A stretch of 64,000 nt of DNA from Microbacterium sp. (GTDB lineage Bacteria; Actinomycetota; Actinomycetes; Actinomycetales; Microbacteriaceae), in the NCBI RefSeq assembly GCF_003248605.1, contig NZ_QFPF01000003.1, forward strand, positions 25,124-89,123. Direction: 5' to 3'. The first letter of the stretch is position 1; every line of letters begins with the position of its first letter. Below, in pieces: positions 16,501 to 28,111 of the stretch. A program made the translations under genes and the position numbers. A model generated the notes under the pieces. That model was not told where the DNA came from. It searched no databases and was given only the letters and a program-made list of their open reading frames with translations.

Positions 16501-17249
16501 GTCTCGAGACCATCGCGGTCAACAACGATCTCGGCTCGGGCATGCAGGTGGCGCTGAAGGACCTCGAGCTGCGGGGCGCCGGCAATCTGCTGGGCGCCGA
16601 GCAGGCGGGGCACATCGCCGGCGTCGGCTTCGACCTCTACCTGCGCATGATCGGCGAGGCGGTCGCGACGTTCCGCGGCGAAGACACCGAGGGGCCCGCC
16701 GAGCTGCGTCTCGAGCTGCCCGTACAGGCGCGCGTGCCGGAGACCTACATCGAGAGCGAGCGCCTGCGGCTCGAGGCCTACCAGAAGCTGTCGGCGGCCG
16801 CTGCCGCCAACGCAGAGCCCGACGCGATCGACCTCGTCATCGACGAGCTGCGCGATCGTTACGGCGAGCCGCCGGCCGAGGTCTCGGGCCTCGTGCAGGT
16901 GGCACGACTGCGCCGGCGTGCGGCCCGGGCGGGTCTGACCGACGTCGTCGCGATGGGTCCGAATCTCCGCGTCGCGCCCGCGCAGCTGCCGGATTCGCGA
17001 CGCGTGCGGCTGCAGCGCCTGTATCCGAACGCCAAGCTGGTCCAGGGTGGCGACGCTCTGGTCGTGCCGATGCCGCGTGTCGGTGGCGAGCCGCTCGGCG
17101 ATGACGAACTGATCGCCTGGGTCAGCCAGCTGCTGACGGCGCTGTTTCCCGAGCCGGCGGCGGATGCGCCCGCGGCGGACGGTGCGCCGGCCGGCGCCGA
17201 TGCGCCCGACGGCGCGCGCGGCTCGACCGCCGTCCCGTCGCCCCGATAA
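13578..17249 (+). CDS. mfd: Transcription-repair coupling factor
   Basis: A 1223-residue SF2 translocase that pushes stalled RNA polymerase off DNA and recruits UvrA. The UvrB-like N-terminal module (FPAWETLPHERLSPSAETVG, RRGEFAVRGGILDVFP) is followed by the RNAP-interacting domain (GDFVVHATHGIGRFVEL, YLVVEYAPSKRGYPGDKLF). The motor has Walker A GDVGFGKTEVA (about residue 675), DEEQ box IIDEEQRFGV (about 775), SATPIPRTLEMA, and VVSTTIIETGLDI-type motifs through LHQLRGRVGRA. The C-terminal TRCF domain has an Ala/Asp-rich tail. TAGACT at 13566-13571 ends 6 bases before the GTG start, indicating a leaderless mRNA. Confidence 0.98.
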   Translation: MTIHGITRALARSGAFADGGAPASVDADFSLVEGLVAPTLAALLDKRARAQKPPVLLAITPTGRRADQLAPSLQAYLPGATVLAFPAWETLPHERLSPSAETVGARLEVLRRIAAHAGDAPLVVMASVRAALQPIAPGLDTVEPVVLRAQGRGYELPELAERLVELAYARVDMVSRRGEFAVRGGILDVFPAVAEHPYRVEFFGDEVDQIRAFSVADQRSLPGEVHEVRLPPTRELLLTTEVRERARGLQSSLPGLSSMLERMAEGIPVDGMESLTPALVDHLLPLVDYLPAGTAVALVDPERAIARALNLQETNREFLEAAWSAATAGADTPIDLGAGDFLTLPLLREAARERGGVWWTFSAFDSGAADAAAEGILDVSADDEAAPLRVPGTAVPSFHGNVDGATAHVGDLLARGWSVVVAASGAGLVDRARDVLAERGFAARVTDAVIEPPEPGVALLVKAQIEAGFESAEAQLAVLTESDFYGRTIGGDSRVVKKLASRRRNVVDPMQLKAGDFVVHATHGIGRFVELVQREVSSGGRNPVKSTREYLVVEYAPSKRGYPGDKLFVPTDQLDLLSRYVGGEAPTLSKMGGSDWAQAKGRARKAVRDIAVELVKLYSARMSAKGHAFGPDTPWQRELEEAFPFAETLDQLQTIDEIKADMERPIPMDRLLSGDVGFGKTEVAVRAAFKAIQDGKQVAMLVPTTLLVKQHLETFTERFAGFPVHVRALSRFQTDKQAREIVKGLADGTVDMVIGTHRILTEQVLFKDLGLMIIDEEQRFGVEHKDALKKLKTNVDILAMSATPIPRTLEMAVTGIREMSTLATPPEDRHPILSFVGPRNDKQIAAAIRRELLREGQVFYVHNRVHSIQRVAAHLAELVPEARIAVAHGQMGEHALEQVVDDFWERKFDVLVSTTIIETGLDIANANTIIIDRADKYGLSQLHQLRGRVGRARERAYAYFLYDEMKPLSETAADRLETIAVNNDLGSGMQVALKDLELRGAGNLLGAEQAGHIAGVGFDLYLRMIGEAVATFRGEDTEGPAELRLELPVQARVPETYIESERLRLEAYQKLSAAAAANAEPDAIDLVIDELRDRYGEPPAEVSGLVQVARLRRRAARAGLTDVVAMGPNLRVAPAQLPDSRRVRLQRLYPNAKLVQGGDALVVPMPRVGGEPLGDDELIAWVSQLLTALFPEPAADAPAADGAPAGADAPDGARGSTAVPSPR

Positions 17250-17260
17250 CTCCCCTTCGG

Positions 17261-17311
17261 TGTCCCAATTTCTGTCGCCCGCCGCGGGTCATAGCGACAT
17301 TGTTCGGGACA
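17261..17311. repeat. Palindromic repeat family GTCCCA/GCGACAG, copy B (degenerate)
   Basis: Left arm TGTCCCAATTTCTGTCGC; right arm GCGACATTGTTCGGGACA. The arms pair with about four mismatches around a 15-base loop. This is the most decayed copy, directly after mfd. Confidence 0.75.
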
Positions 17312-17354
17312 CGCTCACCGCGGCGGGATGCCGCGCCTCAGCTCGCCGGGGTGA

Positions 17355-17405
17355 TGTCCCACTTTCTGTCGCCCACCGCGCCCCGGAGCGACCGAAAGTG
17401 GGACA
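17355..17405. repeat. Palindromic repeat family GTCCCA/GCGACAG, copy C
   Basis: Left arm TGTCCCACTTTCTGTCGC; right arm GCGACCGAAAGTGGGACA, with one mismatch and a 15-base loop. It is the second copy in the mfd downstream region, 94 bases after copy B. Confidence 0.85.
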
Positions 17406-17415
17406 TGGTCACCAG

Positions 17416-17493
17416 GGTGTGGAAGCAGGGTGCGGGAGCAGGGTGCTGGAGCGGGGTGTGGAAGCAGGGTGCGGAAGCAGGGTTCGGGAGCGG
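17416..17493. repeat. 39-bp tandem duplication
   Basis: A 39-base unit beginning GGTGTGGAAGCAGGGTGCGG is present twice in tandem with a few differences, and is itself built of shorter GCAGGGTGC-like units. It fills the space between palindrome copy C and the next gene. No coding potential is evident. Confidence 0.7.
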
Positions 17494-17540
17494 GGCCGGC
17501 GCGGGTGGCCGCGCGAGCCCGGCGCGGCTAGGGTGAGGCC

Positions 17541-18140
17541 GTGCAGTTCGAGCATCTGGGCGCGAGGCCGCGCATCCATCCGACGGCGGTCATCGCCGAG
17601 ACCGCGGTCGTGTCGGGGGATGTCGAGATCGGCGCCGACTGCCAGGTTCTGCACGGCGCGATCATCACCGCCGAGGGCGGCCCGATCACGCTCGCCGAGA
17701 GCGTCATCGTGATGGAGAACGCGGTGGTCCGGGCAAGTGCCGCCGACCCCGTGCACATCGCCGACCACACCCTCATCGGTCCGGGCGCCACCGTCAGCGG
17801 TGCGACGATCGGGGCAGAGGTGTTCCTCGCGACGGGCACGCGCGTCTTCAACGGAGCCCACATCGGCGACCGCTGCGAGGTGCGTGTCGGCGCCGTCGTG
17901 CATCTGCGCACGACACTGCCGCCCGAGACCGTGGTGCCGATCGGTTGGGTGGCCGTCGGCGACCCGCTCGGCATCCACCCGCCCAGCGCGCACGACAAGA
18001 TCTGGGCGGCGCAGCAGGAACTCGACTTTCCCGGCTACGTGTTCGGCCTGGACCGCGACACGCCCGACCTGATGGTGCAGCTCACCGAGCGCTACGGACG
18101 CAGCCTTGCCCGGCATGCGCACGACCGCCGCATCGGCTGA
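17541..18140 (+). CDS. Gamma-carbonic-anhydrase-like hexapeptide-repeat protein
   Basis: A 199-residue left-handed beta-helix protein. The N-terminal half holds repeated hexapeptide-type turns (IHPTAVIAETAVVSGDVEIG, FNGAHIGDRCEVRVGAVVH). Compared with typical gamma carbonic anhydrases, the zinc histidines are only partly evident (VHIADHTLIG; VGAVVHLRT), so activity is uncertain. The C-terminal part (QQELDFPGYVFGLDRD) is helical. TAGGGT (17529-17534) sits 6 bases before the GTG start, consistent with a leaderless transcript. It might be a carbonic anhydrase or an acyltransferase-like scaffold. ppc, a bicarbonate user, lies convergent next door. Confidence 0.78.
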   Translation: MQFEHLGARPRIHPTAVIAETAVVSGDVEIGADCQVLHGAIITAEGGPITLAESVIVMENAVVRASAADPVHIADHTLIGPGATVSGATIGAEVFLATGTRVFNGAHIGDRCEVRVGAVVHLRTTLPPETVVPIGWVAVGDPLGIHPPSAHDKIWAAQQELDFPGYVFGLDRDTPDLMVQLTERYGRSLARHAHDRRIG

Positions 18141-18172
18141 GACCCGCCCTCCACCCGGGTACGGCCCCATTG

Positions 18173-18264
18173 GGCGTGCACAACGGCGGATGCTGTCGCC
18201 GACACGCCGCGCCTCGGCCAGAGCCTCCGGCGTGTCGGGCGATCTGTCCGCAGCCGTGCACGCC
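18173..18264. repeat. Long imperfect inverted repeat between convergent genes
   Basis: Arms of about 37 bases (18173-18209 and 18228-18264), bounded by GGCGTGCAC / GTGCACGCC and closing on GACACGCCG / CGGCGTGTC. It fills most of the 157-base gap between the hexapeptide protein and ppc. Probably a termination structure, or a palindromic element unrelated in sequence to the GTCCCA family. Confidence 0.68.
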
Positions 18265-18297
18265 GCTCGCGTCGGGCGACGCCCGGGCCCGCGATTC

Positions 18298-20979
<2,682 letters not shown>

Positions 20980-21137
20980 GATCTCCACGTTAGCGCGAGC
21001 GTGTTTCCTGTTCGTCACGCGGGCGGGCCCCCGGGGAGGCGGCAGCTCGCCGGGTAGACTGGGAACCTGGTGTGCCGGGAAGTCTGGTCGGCGGCGGTGC
21101 GCGCGCGCCCACCGCGACCCCCGACGAAAGGACCCGT

Positions 21138-22340
21138 GTGTCCCTGCTGCGCTCTGCCCGTTTTCCCGCGATCATCCTGCTCGCGGCCGCCATCGCCGCC
21201 CTGATCGTCGCCAACTCGCCGGCCGGTCCGGCGGTGGGCGCCCTGAAGGAGACCTATCTCGGCATCCCGGGCGTGTTCGAGATGTCCATCGGGCACTGGG
21301 TGCAGGACGGCCTGCTCGCGATCTTCTTCTTCGTCGTCGCGGTCGAGCTGCAGTTCGAGCTCACCAACGGCGAGCTCAATTCGGCCCGAAAGGCCCTCCA
21401 ACCGGCGATCGCCGCGACCGGCGGCGTGCTGATCCCGATCGCCGTGTTCCTCGCGTTCGCCGCGGGGTCGGACGCGTCCTCGGGCTGGCCGATCCCCACC
21501 GCGACCGACATCGCCTTCGCGCTTGGCGTGCTCGCCGTCTTCGGCAAAGGACTGCCCGCCGGCATCCGCATCTTCCTGCTCGCCCTCGCGATCCTCGACG
21601 ACATCGTCGGCATCATCTTCATCGCCGTGCTCTTCACCACCGACGTCAACGTCGGCCTGCTCGCGCTGGCCGCGGTGCTCGTGGTCGTCTTCGGCATCCT
21701 GAGCCGCCTGCTCGACACGCGGGCGCGCGTGCCGCTCGCGATCGTGCTCGTGCTGCTGGGCATCGCCACCTGGGTGCTGGTCTATCTCTCGGGCGTCCAC
21801 GCGACGATCGCGGGTGTGGCTCTGGGCCTTGCCATGTTCCAGCGCCCGGCCCTCGCCACCCGCCACGCGCTCGAGCCGTGGGTCAACGGCATCGTGCTGC
21901 CCCTGTTCGCCTTCTCGGCCGCGCTCGTCGTGATCCCGCAGGTCTCGCCGACCGAGCTCTCGCCGGCGTTCTGGGGAATCCTCGTGGCGCTCCCGGTGGG
22001 AAAGATCATCGGCATCTCGATCTTCGGCTGGATCTCCCTCCGGGTGGGCAACCGGGGCGCCACGCCGCACCTCTCGTTCGCCGACCTGCTCGCGGCCGGT
22101 GCGCTCGGCGGCATCGGGTTCACCGTGTCGCTGCTGCTGTCCGAGCTGGCGTTCGCGGGCGAGGCGCTGGTGCGGGACGAGGCGACGCTCGGCGTGCTCG
22201 CCGGGTCGGCGGTCTCCCTCGTGATGGCCGCCGTGCTCGTGTCCCAGCGGGCGCGGCACTACCGCCGGCTCGCCGACACCGAGGCCGAGGCGCAGCAGGT
22301 TCCGCACACCCCGACGCCCACGGGCGGCCAGCTTAACTGA
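21138..22340 (+). CDS. nhaA: Na+/H+ antiporter NhaA
   Basis: A 400-residue antiporter with 11-12 transmembrane segments that exports Na+ in exchange for protons. The transport-site aspartates are visible: IPTATDIAFALGVLAVFG and LLALAILDDIVGIIFIA (the adjacent Asp pair). The pH-sensor-side VAVELQFELTNGEL and C-terminal GIGFTVSLLLSELAF also match. GTG 21138 is the start: AAAGGA lies about 6 bases upstream and the protein then begins SLLRSARFPAIILLAAAI. A frame extension to 21072 is not conserved-looking. A TAGACT box at 21055-21060 gives a leader of about 70 bases. Confidence 0.96.
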   Translation: MSLLRSARFPAIILLAAAIAALIVANSPAGPAVGALKETYLGIPGVFEMSIGHWVQDGLLAIFFFVVAVELQFELTNGELNSARKALQPAIAATGGVLIPIAVFLAFAAGSDASSGWPIPTATDIAFALGVLAVFGKGLPAGIRIFLLALAILDDIVGIIFIAVLFTTDVNVGLLALAAVLVVVFGILSRLLDTRARVPLAIVLVLLGIATWVLVYLSGVHATIAGVALGLAMFQRPALATRHALEPWVNGIVLPLFAFSAALVVIPQVSPTELSPAFWGILVALPVGKIIGISIFGWISLRVGNRGATPHLSFADLLAAGALGGIGFTVSLLLSELAFAGEALVRDEATLGVLAGSAVSLVMAAVLVSQRARHYRRLADTEAEAQQVPHTPTPTGGQLN

Positions 22341-22368
22341 CGCGGGGCGCCGGCGCGGGGCGCGGCGA

Positions 22369-22437
22369 GCACAGGATCGGAGCCGAGCACAGGATGATTC
22401 GGCGCCGTTCGTCCTGTTCTCGGCTCCTCTCCTGTCC
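22369..22437. repeat. Imperfect inverted repeat between nhaA and mazG
   Basis: The arms pair over about 29 bases with roughly five mismatches (left contains GGAGCCGAGCACAGGATGA; right contains TCGTCCTGTTCTCGGCTCC) around a GGCGCC centre. AGCACAGGAT itself occurs twice in the left arm. Sequence is unrelated to the GTCCCA family but has the same long-palindrome design. Confidence 0.7.
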
Positions 22438-22458
22438 TGGCCGCACGAGAATGGGTCG

Positions 22459-23187
22459 ATGACCCCTTCCGACGACGTGGATGCTGTCACCGCACACCGC
22501 GCGCGGGCGCTGGCCGACGCGGCCGAGACCATGCGCATCGTCCGCGAGCGCTGCGTCTGGACGCAGCAGATCACCCATCGCGAGCTGGTGCCCTACCTGA
22601 TCGAGGAATCGCACGAGCTGATCGACGCCGTCGAGAGCGGATCGCGCCCGGAGCTGCGGGAGGAGCTCGGCGATGTTCTGTGGCAGGTGCTCTTCCACGC
22701 CGAGCTCGCGTCGCGCGATGCCGAGGCGCCCTTCGACATCGGGGATGTGGCCGCGGACCTGACGGACAAGATGGTCCGCCGGCATCCGCACGTCTTCGCC
22801 GGTGAGACCGCCGACACGCCCGAGCGTGTGCGGGAGCTCTGGAACGCCGCGAAGGCCGCCGAGAAGCGGGAGCGCGTGAGCGTCCTCGACGGTGTGGCCC
22901 GCGGCATGCCCGCGCTCGCGCTCGCGCAGAAGATGCTGGGCAAGGCGGCGGCGGTGGGCACCGGCCCTTCGACGGGCTCAGGGTCCGCTGCCGGCCCTTC
23001 GACGGGCTCAGGGTCCGCTGCCGGGATCCGATCCGAGGCCGAGCTCGGCGACGCGCTGCTGCGCCTCGTCGCGCAGGCGAGAGAGAACGGGTGGGATGCC
23101 GAGCGCGCCCTGCGAGAGCGGCTGCGCGCTCTCGAGTCCGAGATCCGCACCGCAGAGCGGCGGACGAGGCCGGCGGACGCGACCTGA
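22459..23187 (+). CDS. mazG: MazG-family nucleoside triphosphate pyrophosphohydrolase
   Basis: A 242-residue all-alpha NTP pyrophosphohydrolase that hydrolyses (d)NTPs to monophosphates. Metal-binding residues are visible in LIEESHELIDAVE and REELGDVLWQVLFHAELA, with the C-terminal conserved MVRRHPHVF. The N-terminal domain is intact. The second half contains a low-complexity linker (two copies of GPSTGSGSAA, about residues 168-188) encoded by two 30-bp DNA repeats; it separates KMLGKAAAV from the final helix ELGDALLRLVAQARENGWD. The ATG is preceded by GAGAAT with a 6-base gap, fitting a leaderless start. hisS follows 12 bases downstream. Confidence 0.93.
   Translation: MTPSDDVDAVTAHRARALADAAETMRIVRERCVWTQQITHRELVPYLIEESHELIDAVESGSRPELREELGDVLWQVLFHAELASRDAEAPFDIGDVAADLTDKMVRRHPHVFAGETADTPERVRELWNAAKAAEKRERVSVLDGVARGMPALALAQKMLGKAAAVGTGPSTGSGSAAGPSTGSGSAAGIRSEAELGDALLRLVAQARENGWDAERALRERLRALESEIRTAERRTRPADAT
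22961..23020. repeat. 30-bp repeat, two tandem copies inside mazG
   Basis: Each 30-base copy contains the palindrome-like core CCCTTCGACGGGCTCAGGG. The two copies at 22961-22990 and 22991-23020 are identical. The unit length keeps the mazG frame and adds 10 residues per copy. The core resembles the CCCTTCGAC..GCTCAGGG repeats scattered through many Microbacteriaceae genomes. Confidence 0.92.
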
Positions 23188-23199
23188 GAGGATGGGGGG

Positions 23200-24495
23200 G
23201 TGCCACCCGTGAACCCGCCGCGCGGCATGCGCGACTTCCTGCCCGCCGACAAGGCCCGCCGCGAGCGTGTGCTCGCGATCATCCGCGACCGCTACCGTGC
23301 GCACGGGTTCGAGGAGATCGAGACCCCCGTCGTCGAGGACTACGACCGGCTCCACGCGGGCATCGGCGGCGACAACGAGAAGCTCTCCTTCAGCGTGCTC
23401 AAGCGCGGCCTCGACGCCGACGGCATCCGGGCCGCGGCCGATGATCCGGCGGCGCTCGCAGACCTGGGCCTGCGGTACGACCTGACCGTTCCGCTCGCCC
23501 GGTTCTACGCCAGCCACCGCGGCGACCTGCCGGGCGTCTTCCGAGCCATCCAGATCGCGCCCGTGTGGCGTGCCGAGCGCCCGCAGAAGGGCCGCTACCG
23601 GCAGTTCGTGCAGTGCGACATCGACATCATCGGCGATGCCTCAGCGCGCGCCGAGGCCGAGCTCATCACCGCGACGCTCGACACCCTCGACGCGCTCGGG
23701 CTCGAGGGTGCGCGGGTGCGCATCAACGACCGCCGGGTGCTCGATGGGATGCTGGCAGCCTTCGGCTTCGCGCCCGATCAGCGCCCCGGGGTGCTCATCA
23801 CGATCGACAAGCTCGACAAGATCGGTGCGACGGGCGTCGCCGCCGAGCTGCGCGAGCGCGGTGCGGACGAGGCCGCGGTCGATGCGTTCGAGCGGTTCCT
23901 CACCCGCCCGCAGACCCAGGAGCTGATCCCCTACGGCGAGCGGCAGATCCGCCGCGCACTGCCCGAGGGCATCCCCGACGACGTCGTGGCTCACCTCGTG
24001 GCGCTCGGCGAGGCCGTGGCCGCGGCCCGGCCGCCGGTCGACGGCGGCGAGGGTCTCCCGCTCGTGTTCGACCCGTTCCTCGTGCGGGGCATGGGCTACT
24101 ACACCGGCACGATCTTCGAGCTCGCTCATCCGTCGGTGTCCTTCTCCCTCGGGGGTGGGGGGCGCTACGACGGCATGATCGGGCGGTTCCTGGGCACCGA
24201 TGTGCCCGCCGTGGGATTCTCGATCGGGTTCGAGCGCATCGTCGATCTGGTGTCGGCGGACGAGGCGGCCACAGCATCCGCCGTCGTTCTCGTGCACGAT
24301 CGCGACATGCCGCTGCCGCGGCTGCTCTCGCTCAAGGCGGCGCTCGTGGCCCGGGGTTCGCGCGTGCGCGTCGAACAGCGCACGAAAAATCTCAAGGCGC
24401 CGCTCGAGCGCGCCGCAGCCGACGGCTACACGGCGTTCGCGATCGTCGGGGCAGAAACGGCACCCGACGCGATCGACCTCAAGCCGCTCGACTGA
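23200..24495 (+). CDS. hisS: Histidyl-tRNA synthetase
   Basis: A 431-residue class II aminoacyl-tRNA synthetase. Motif 1 region PRGMRDFLPADKARRERVL; motif 2 FRAIQIAPVWRAERPQKGR; the histidine loop LVRGMGYYTGTIFE; motif 3 PAVGFSIGFERI; then an anticodon-binding alpha/beta domain (RVRVEQRTKNLKAPLERA). GTG 23200 is the start. GAGGAT lies 6 bases before it and could be a -10 box. It is a near neighbour of mazG (12 bases) and probably co-transcribed in part. Confidence 0.96.
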   Translation: MPPVNPPRGMRDFLPADKARRERVLAIIRDRYRAHGFEEIETPVVEDYDRLHAGIGGDNEKLSFSVLKRGLDADGIRAAADDPAALADLGLRYDLTVPLARFYASHRGDLPGVFRAIQIAPVWRAERPQKGRYRQFVQCDIDIIGDASARAEAELITATLDTLDALGLEGARVRINDRRVLDGMLAAFGFAPDQRPGVLITIDKLDKIGATGVAAELRERGADEAAVDAFERFLTRPQTQELIPYGERQIRRALPEGIPDDVVAHLVALGEAVAAARPPVDGGEGLPLVFDPFLVRGMGYYTGTIFELAHPSVSFSLGGGGRYDGMIGRFLGTDVPAVGFSIGFERIVDLVSADEAATASAVVLVHDRDMPLPRLLSLKAALVARGSRVRVEQRTKNLKAPLERAAADGYTAFAIVGAETAPDAIDLKPLD

Positions 24496-24563
24496 GACGC
24501 CGGCGATTCCGGAGGTCACCGGATCGTCGCTGTCCGTTCACCGGCGGGGTGTGCACTTCACCC

Positions 24564-25361
24564 ATGGGACGCACCAGAGCGGTCGGTCAGGCGCTCGCGC
24601 TTCTCGTCGTCGCAGGTCTTGGGGGCTTCGCCGTGCGAAGCCTCCTTGCCCGACAGGCTGCCATTGCGCGACGGCGCATCGGCAAGCCGCTCGGGGAGAT
24701 CGCCGTCGACGCCGACCGGGTGTGGCGCCGCCGGCTCGAGGGGCGCCCGCTCGAGCTGCTGCTCCTGGGTGACTCGATAGCCGCAGGGCTCGGCGCGGAG
24801 CGGCGCAAGGACACGCTCGGCGCGCGCCTGGCGAAGGGACTGGCGCGGCGGCTGCACCGGCCGGTGCGCCTGCGCACGGCGGCGGTCGTGGGCTCCGAAT
24901 CGTCCGCCCTCGCGGTTCAGCTCGAGAGCCTCGACGATGGCTACGCGCCCGATGCGGCGGTCATCGTCGTCGGCGGCAACGATGTGACGCACCGTGTTCC
25001 GGTGCGCGAATCCGTCGCTCATCTGCGCGCGGCGATCGAGCAGCTGCACGCCCGCGGCGCGGCCGTCGTGGTCGGCACATGCCCCGATCTCGGGGCGCTC
25101 CGGCCGGTGCCCCAGCCGCTGCGCGCGCTCGTGTCGCGCCTGTCCCGCCAGCTCGCCGCCGCGCAGACCGCGTCCGCGCGGCACGCGGGGGCGCGCGCGG
25201 TGTCGCTGCGCGCGGCGGTGGGGCCCTTCTTCGTCCTGCAGCCCGATGAGATGTTCAGCCTTGATCGCTTCCATCCGAGCGCTCTGGGCTACCGACGTAC
25301 CGCCGATGCGCTGCTGCCTGCCCTCGTCGAGGCCGTCACCGACCCCGGACGGCGCCCGTAG
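24564..25361 (+). CDS. SGNH/GDSL hydrolase with N-terminal membrane anchor
   Basis: A 265-residue protein. An N-terminal hydrophobic segment (QALALLVVAGLGGFAV) probably anchors it in the membrane. The hydrolase domain has block I LLLLGDSIAAGLG (nucleophile Ser), block III VVGGNDVTH (Asn of the oxyanion hole) and block V SLDRFHPSALGY (Asp and His). It is a predicted extracytoplasmic esterase or lipase acting on an unknown ester. The start is ATG 24564. Same-strand neighbours hisS and the O-methyltransferase have no obvious functional tie. Confidence 0.88.
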   Translation: MGRTRAVGQALALLVVAGLGGFAVRSLLARQAAIARRRIGKPLGEIAVDADRVWRRRLEGRPLELLLLGDSIAAGLGAERRKDTLGARLAKGLARRLHRPVRLRTAAVVGSESSALAVQLESLDDGYAPDAAVIVVGGNDVTHRVPVRESVAHLRAAIEQLHARGAAVVVGTCPDLGALRPVPQPLRALVSRLSRQLAAAQTASARHAGARAVSLRAAVGPFFVLQPDEMFSLDRFHPSALGYRRTADALLPALVEAVTDPGRRP

Positions 25362-25435
25362 GCTCGCGGGGCGCACGACGCCGGTCTTGGCGCACGAGGG
25401 TTGACGCGGCGCGCGCCTGCTTGTTGGCTGGGCCC

Positions 25436-26104
25436 ATGAGCGAGCCCACCGTCGATGCGTGGCAGCGCGTCGACGCCTATCTGACCGCCACGCTCGTCGG
25501 GCACGACCCCGATCTCGACCGGGCGATCGCCGCACAGAGCGCAGCGGGACTGCCGCCCATCGAGGTCGCGCCGGTCAACGGCAAGCTGCTGCATCTGCTC
25601 GCCCGCATGACGAACGCCCGCCGCGTGCTGGAGATCGGCACGCTCGGGGCCTATTCGACGATCTGGCTGGCGCGCGCGCTGCCCGACGGCGGCCGTGTCG
25701 TCACGATCGAGGCCGAGACCCGCGTCGCCGAGATCGCGCGCTCCAATCTCGACCGCGCGGGCGTCGGCGACCGCGTGGAGATCAGGGTGGGTCGCGCCGT
25801 CGACGTGCTGCCGACGCTCGAGGGCGTCGAGCCGTTCGATCTGGTGTTCATCGACGCCGACAAGGAGTCCAACACGATCTACCTCGACTGGGCCGCCAGG
25901 CTCGGCAGGGCGGGCGCGGTGGTCGTCGTCGACAACATCGTCCGCTCGGGCAGGGTCGCCGACCCTGCGACCGACGATCCGCAGATCCTCGGCGTGCAGC
26001 GCGGACTTGAGATGCTCGCCCGCGACCCGCGCTTCGAGGCCACGGCGATCCAGACGCTCGACGCGAAGGGGTGGGATGGCATCGCGATCGCGGTGCTCAC
26101 CTGA
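25436..26104 (+). CDS. SAM-dependent O-methyltransferase, class I CCoAOMT-like
   Basis: A 222-residue methyltransferase. The SAM-binding motif I is RRVLEIGTLGAYSTIWLARAL, followed by VVTIEAETRVAEIARSNL and the metal/catalytic loop DLVFIDADKESNTIY with VVVVDNIVRSG. This is the catechol/caffeoyl-CoA-type fold common in bacteria as a small-molecule O-methyltransferase. ATG 25436 is chosen; an in-frame TTG at 25421 is possible. No Shine-Dalgarno is clear, and a weak TTGGCT box lies 6 bases upstream. Substrate unknown. Confidence 0.9.
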   Translation: MSEPTVDAWQRVDAYLTATLVGHDPDLDRAIAAQSAAGLPPIEVAPVNGKLLHLLARMTNARRVLEIGTLGAYSTIWLARALPDGGRVVTIEAETRVAEIARSNLDRAGVGDRVEIRVGRAVDVLPTLEGVEPFDLVFIDADKESNTIYLDWAARLGRAGAVVVVDNIVRSGRVADPATDDPQILGVQRGLEMLARDPRFEATAIQTLDAKGWDGIAIAVLT

Positions 26105-27481
<1,377 letters not shown>

Positions 27482-27513
27482 GCGCACCGCACACGCAATC
27501 GGAGGGGGGAGTC

Positions 27514-28089
27514 ATGGCGAAACGGCCGGCTCCCCCCTCCGGGCTTTCAGGCGATGCCACGACGACGCGGGATGCTGCCGTCACGACACCCCCGTCCGCC
27601 CGGGGCCGCGCGGGCCGACCTCGGCGGGATCGGCCGCCGCGGCGACAGGTCGATGTGCGGGGCTGGCTCGGCGGCATCCGGCTCTCGGGTTTCATGGTCG
27701 TGATGCTCGGCCTGGTCGTGCTCGCGGCGTTCGTGCTGGTGCCCACGGTCGGCACGTTCGTGCAGCAGCGGCAGCGGATCGCGGCCCTCGAGGCGTCGGT
27801 GCAGCTCGGTCAGCAGGAGGTCGCCGACCTGGAGGCGCAGCAGGAGCGCTGGAGCGACCCCGCTTACATCACGACGCAGGCGCGCGAGCGGCTGTACTAC
27901 GTGCGACCCGGCGAGGTGGTCTACCTCGTCGTCAACGATCTCGAGGCGGCGTTCCAGCCCGCGCTCGACGAGCCCGTCAGCGCCGAGGTGACCGAGACCC
28001 GCACCGACTGGATGACGCAGATGCTCTCCTCGGTCGCGACCGCGGGGCTCGCCCAGACCGTCCGCGGGCCCGAGGCGCCGGCGCCCTGA
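27514..28089 (+). CDS. FtsB/DivIC-like septum formation initiator protein
   Basis: A 191-residue bitopic protein. The first 55 residues are a basic, Pro/Thr-rich cytoplasmic tail. A single transmembrane helix follows (SGFMVVMLGLVVLAAFVLVPTVG), then a heptad coiled coil (RQRIAALEASVQLGQQEVADLEAQQERW) and the DivIC-type YITTQARERLYYVRPGE motif. This fits the FtsB/DivIC family that bridges FtsQ and FtsL in the divisome. GGAGGGGGGA precedes the ATG. It lies 32 bases after eno, the usual place for ftsB. Confidence 0.9.
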   Translation: MAKRPAPPSGLSGDATTTRDAAVTTPPSARGRAGRPRRDRPPRRQVDVRGWLGGIRLSGFMVVMLGLVVLAAFVLVPTVGTFVQQRQRIAALEASVQLGQQEVADLEAQQERWSDPAYITTQARERLYYVRPGEVVYLVVNDLEAAFQPALDEPVSAEVTETRTDWMTQMLSSVATAGLAQTVRGPEAPAP

Positions 28090-28111
28090 GGGCGGCGACT
28101 ACCCTGGTGGG

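Noticed and set aside
13791..16613. Long open frame (940 codons) on the minus strand opposite mfd
   Set aside because: It is antisense to a fully supported mfd, has no motifs and is His/Arg/Asp-rich, which is the usual shadow of high-GC coding sequence.
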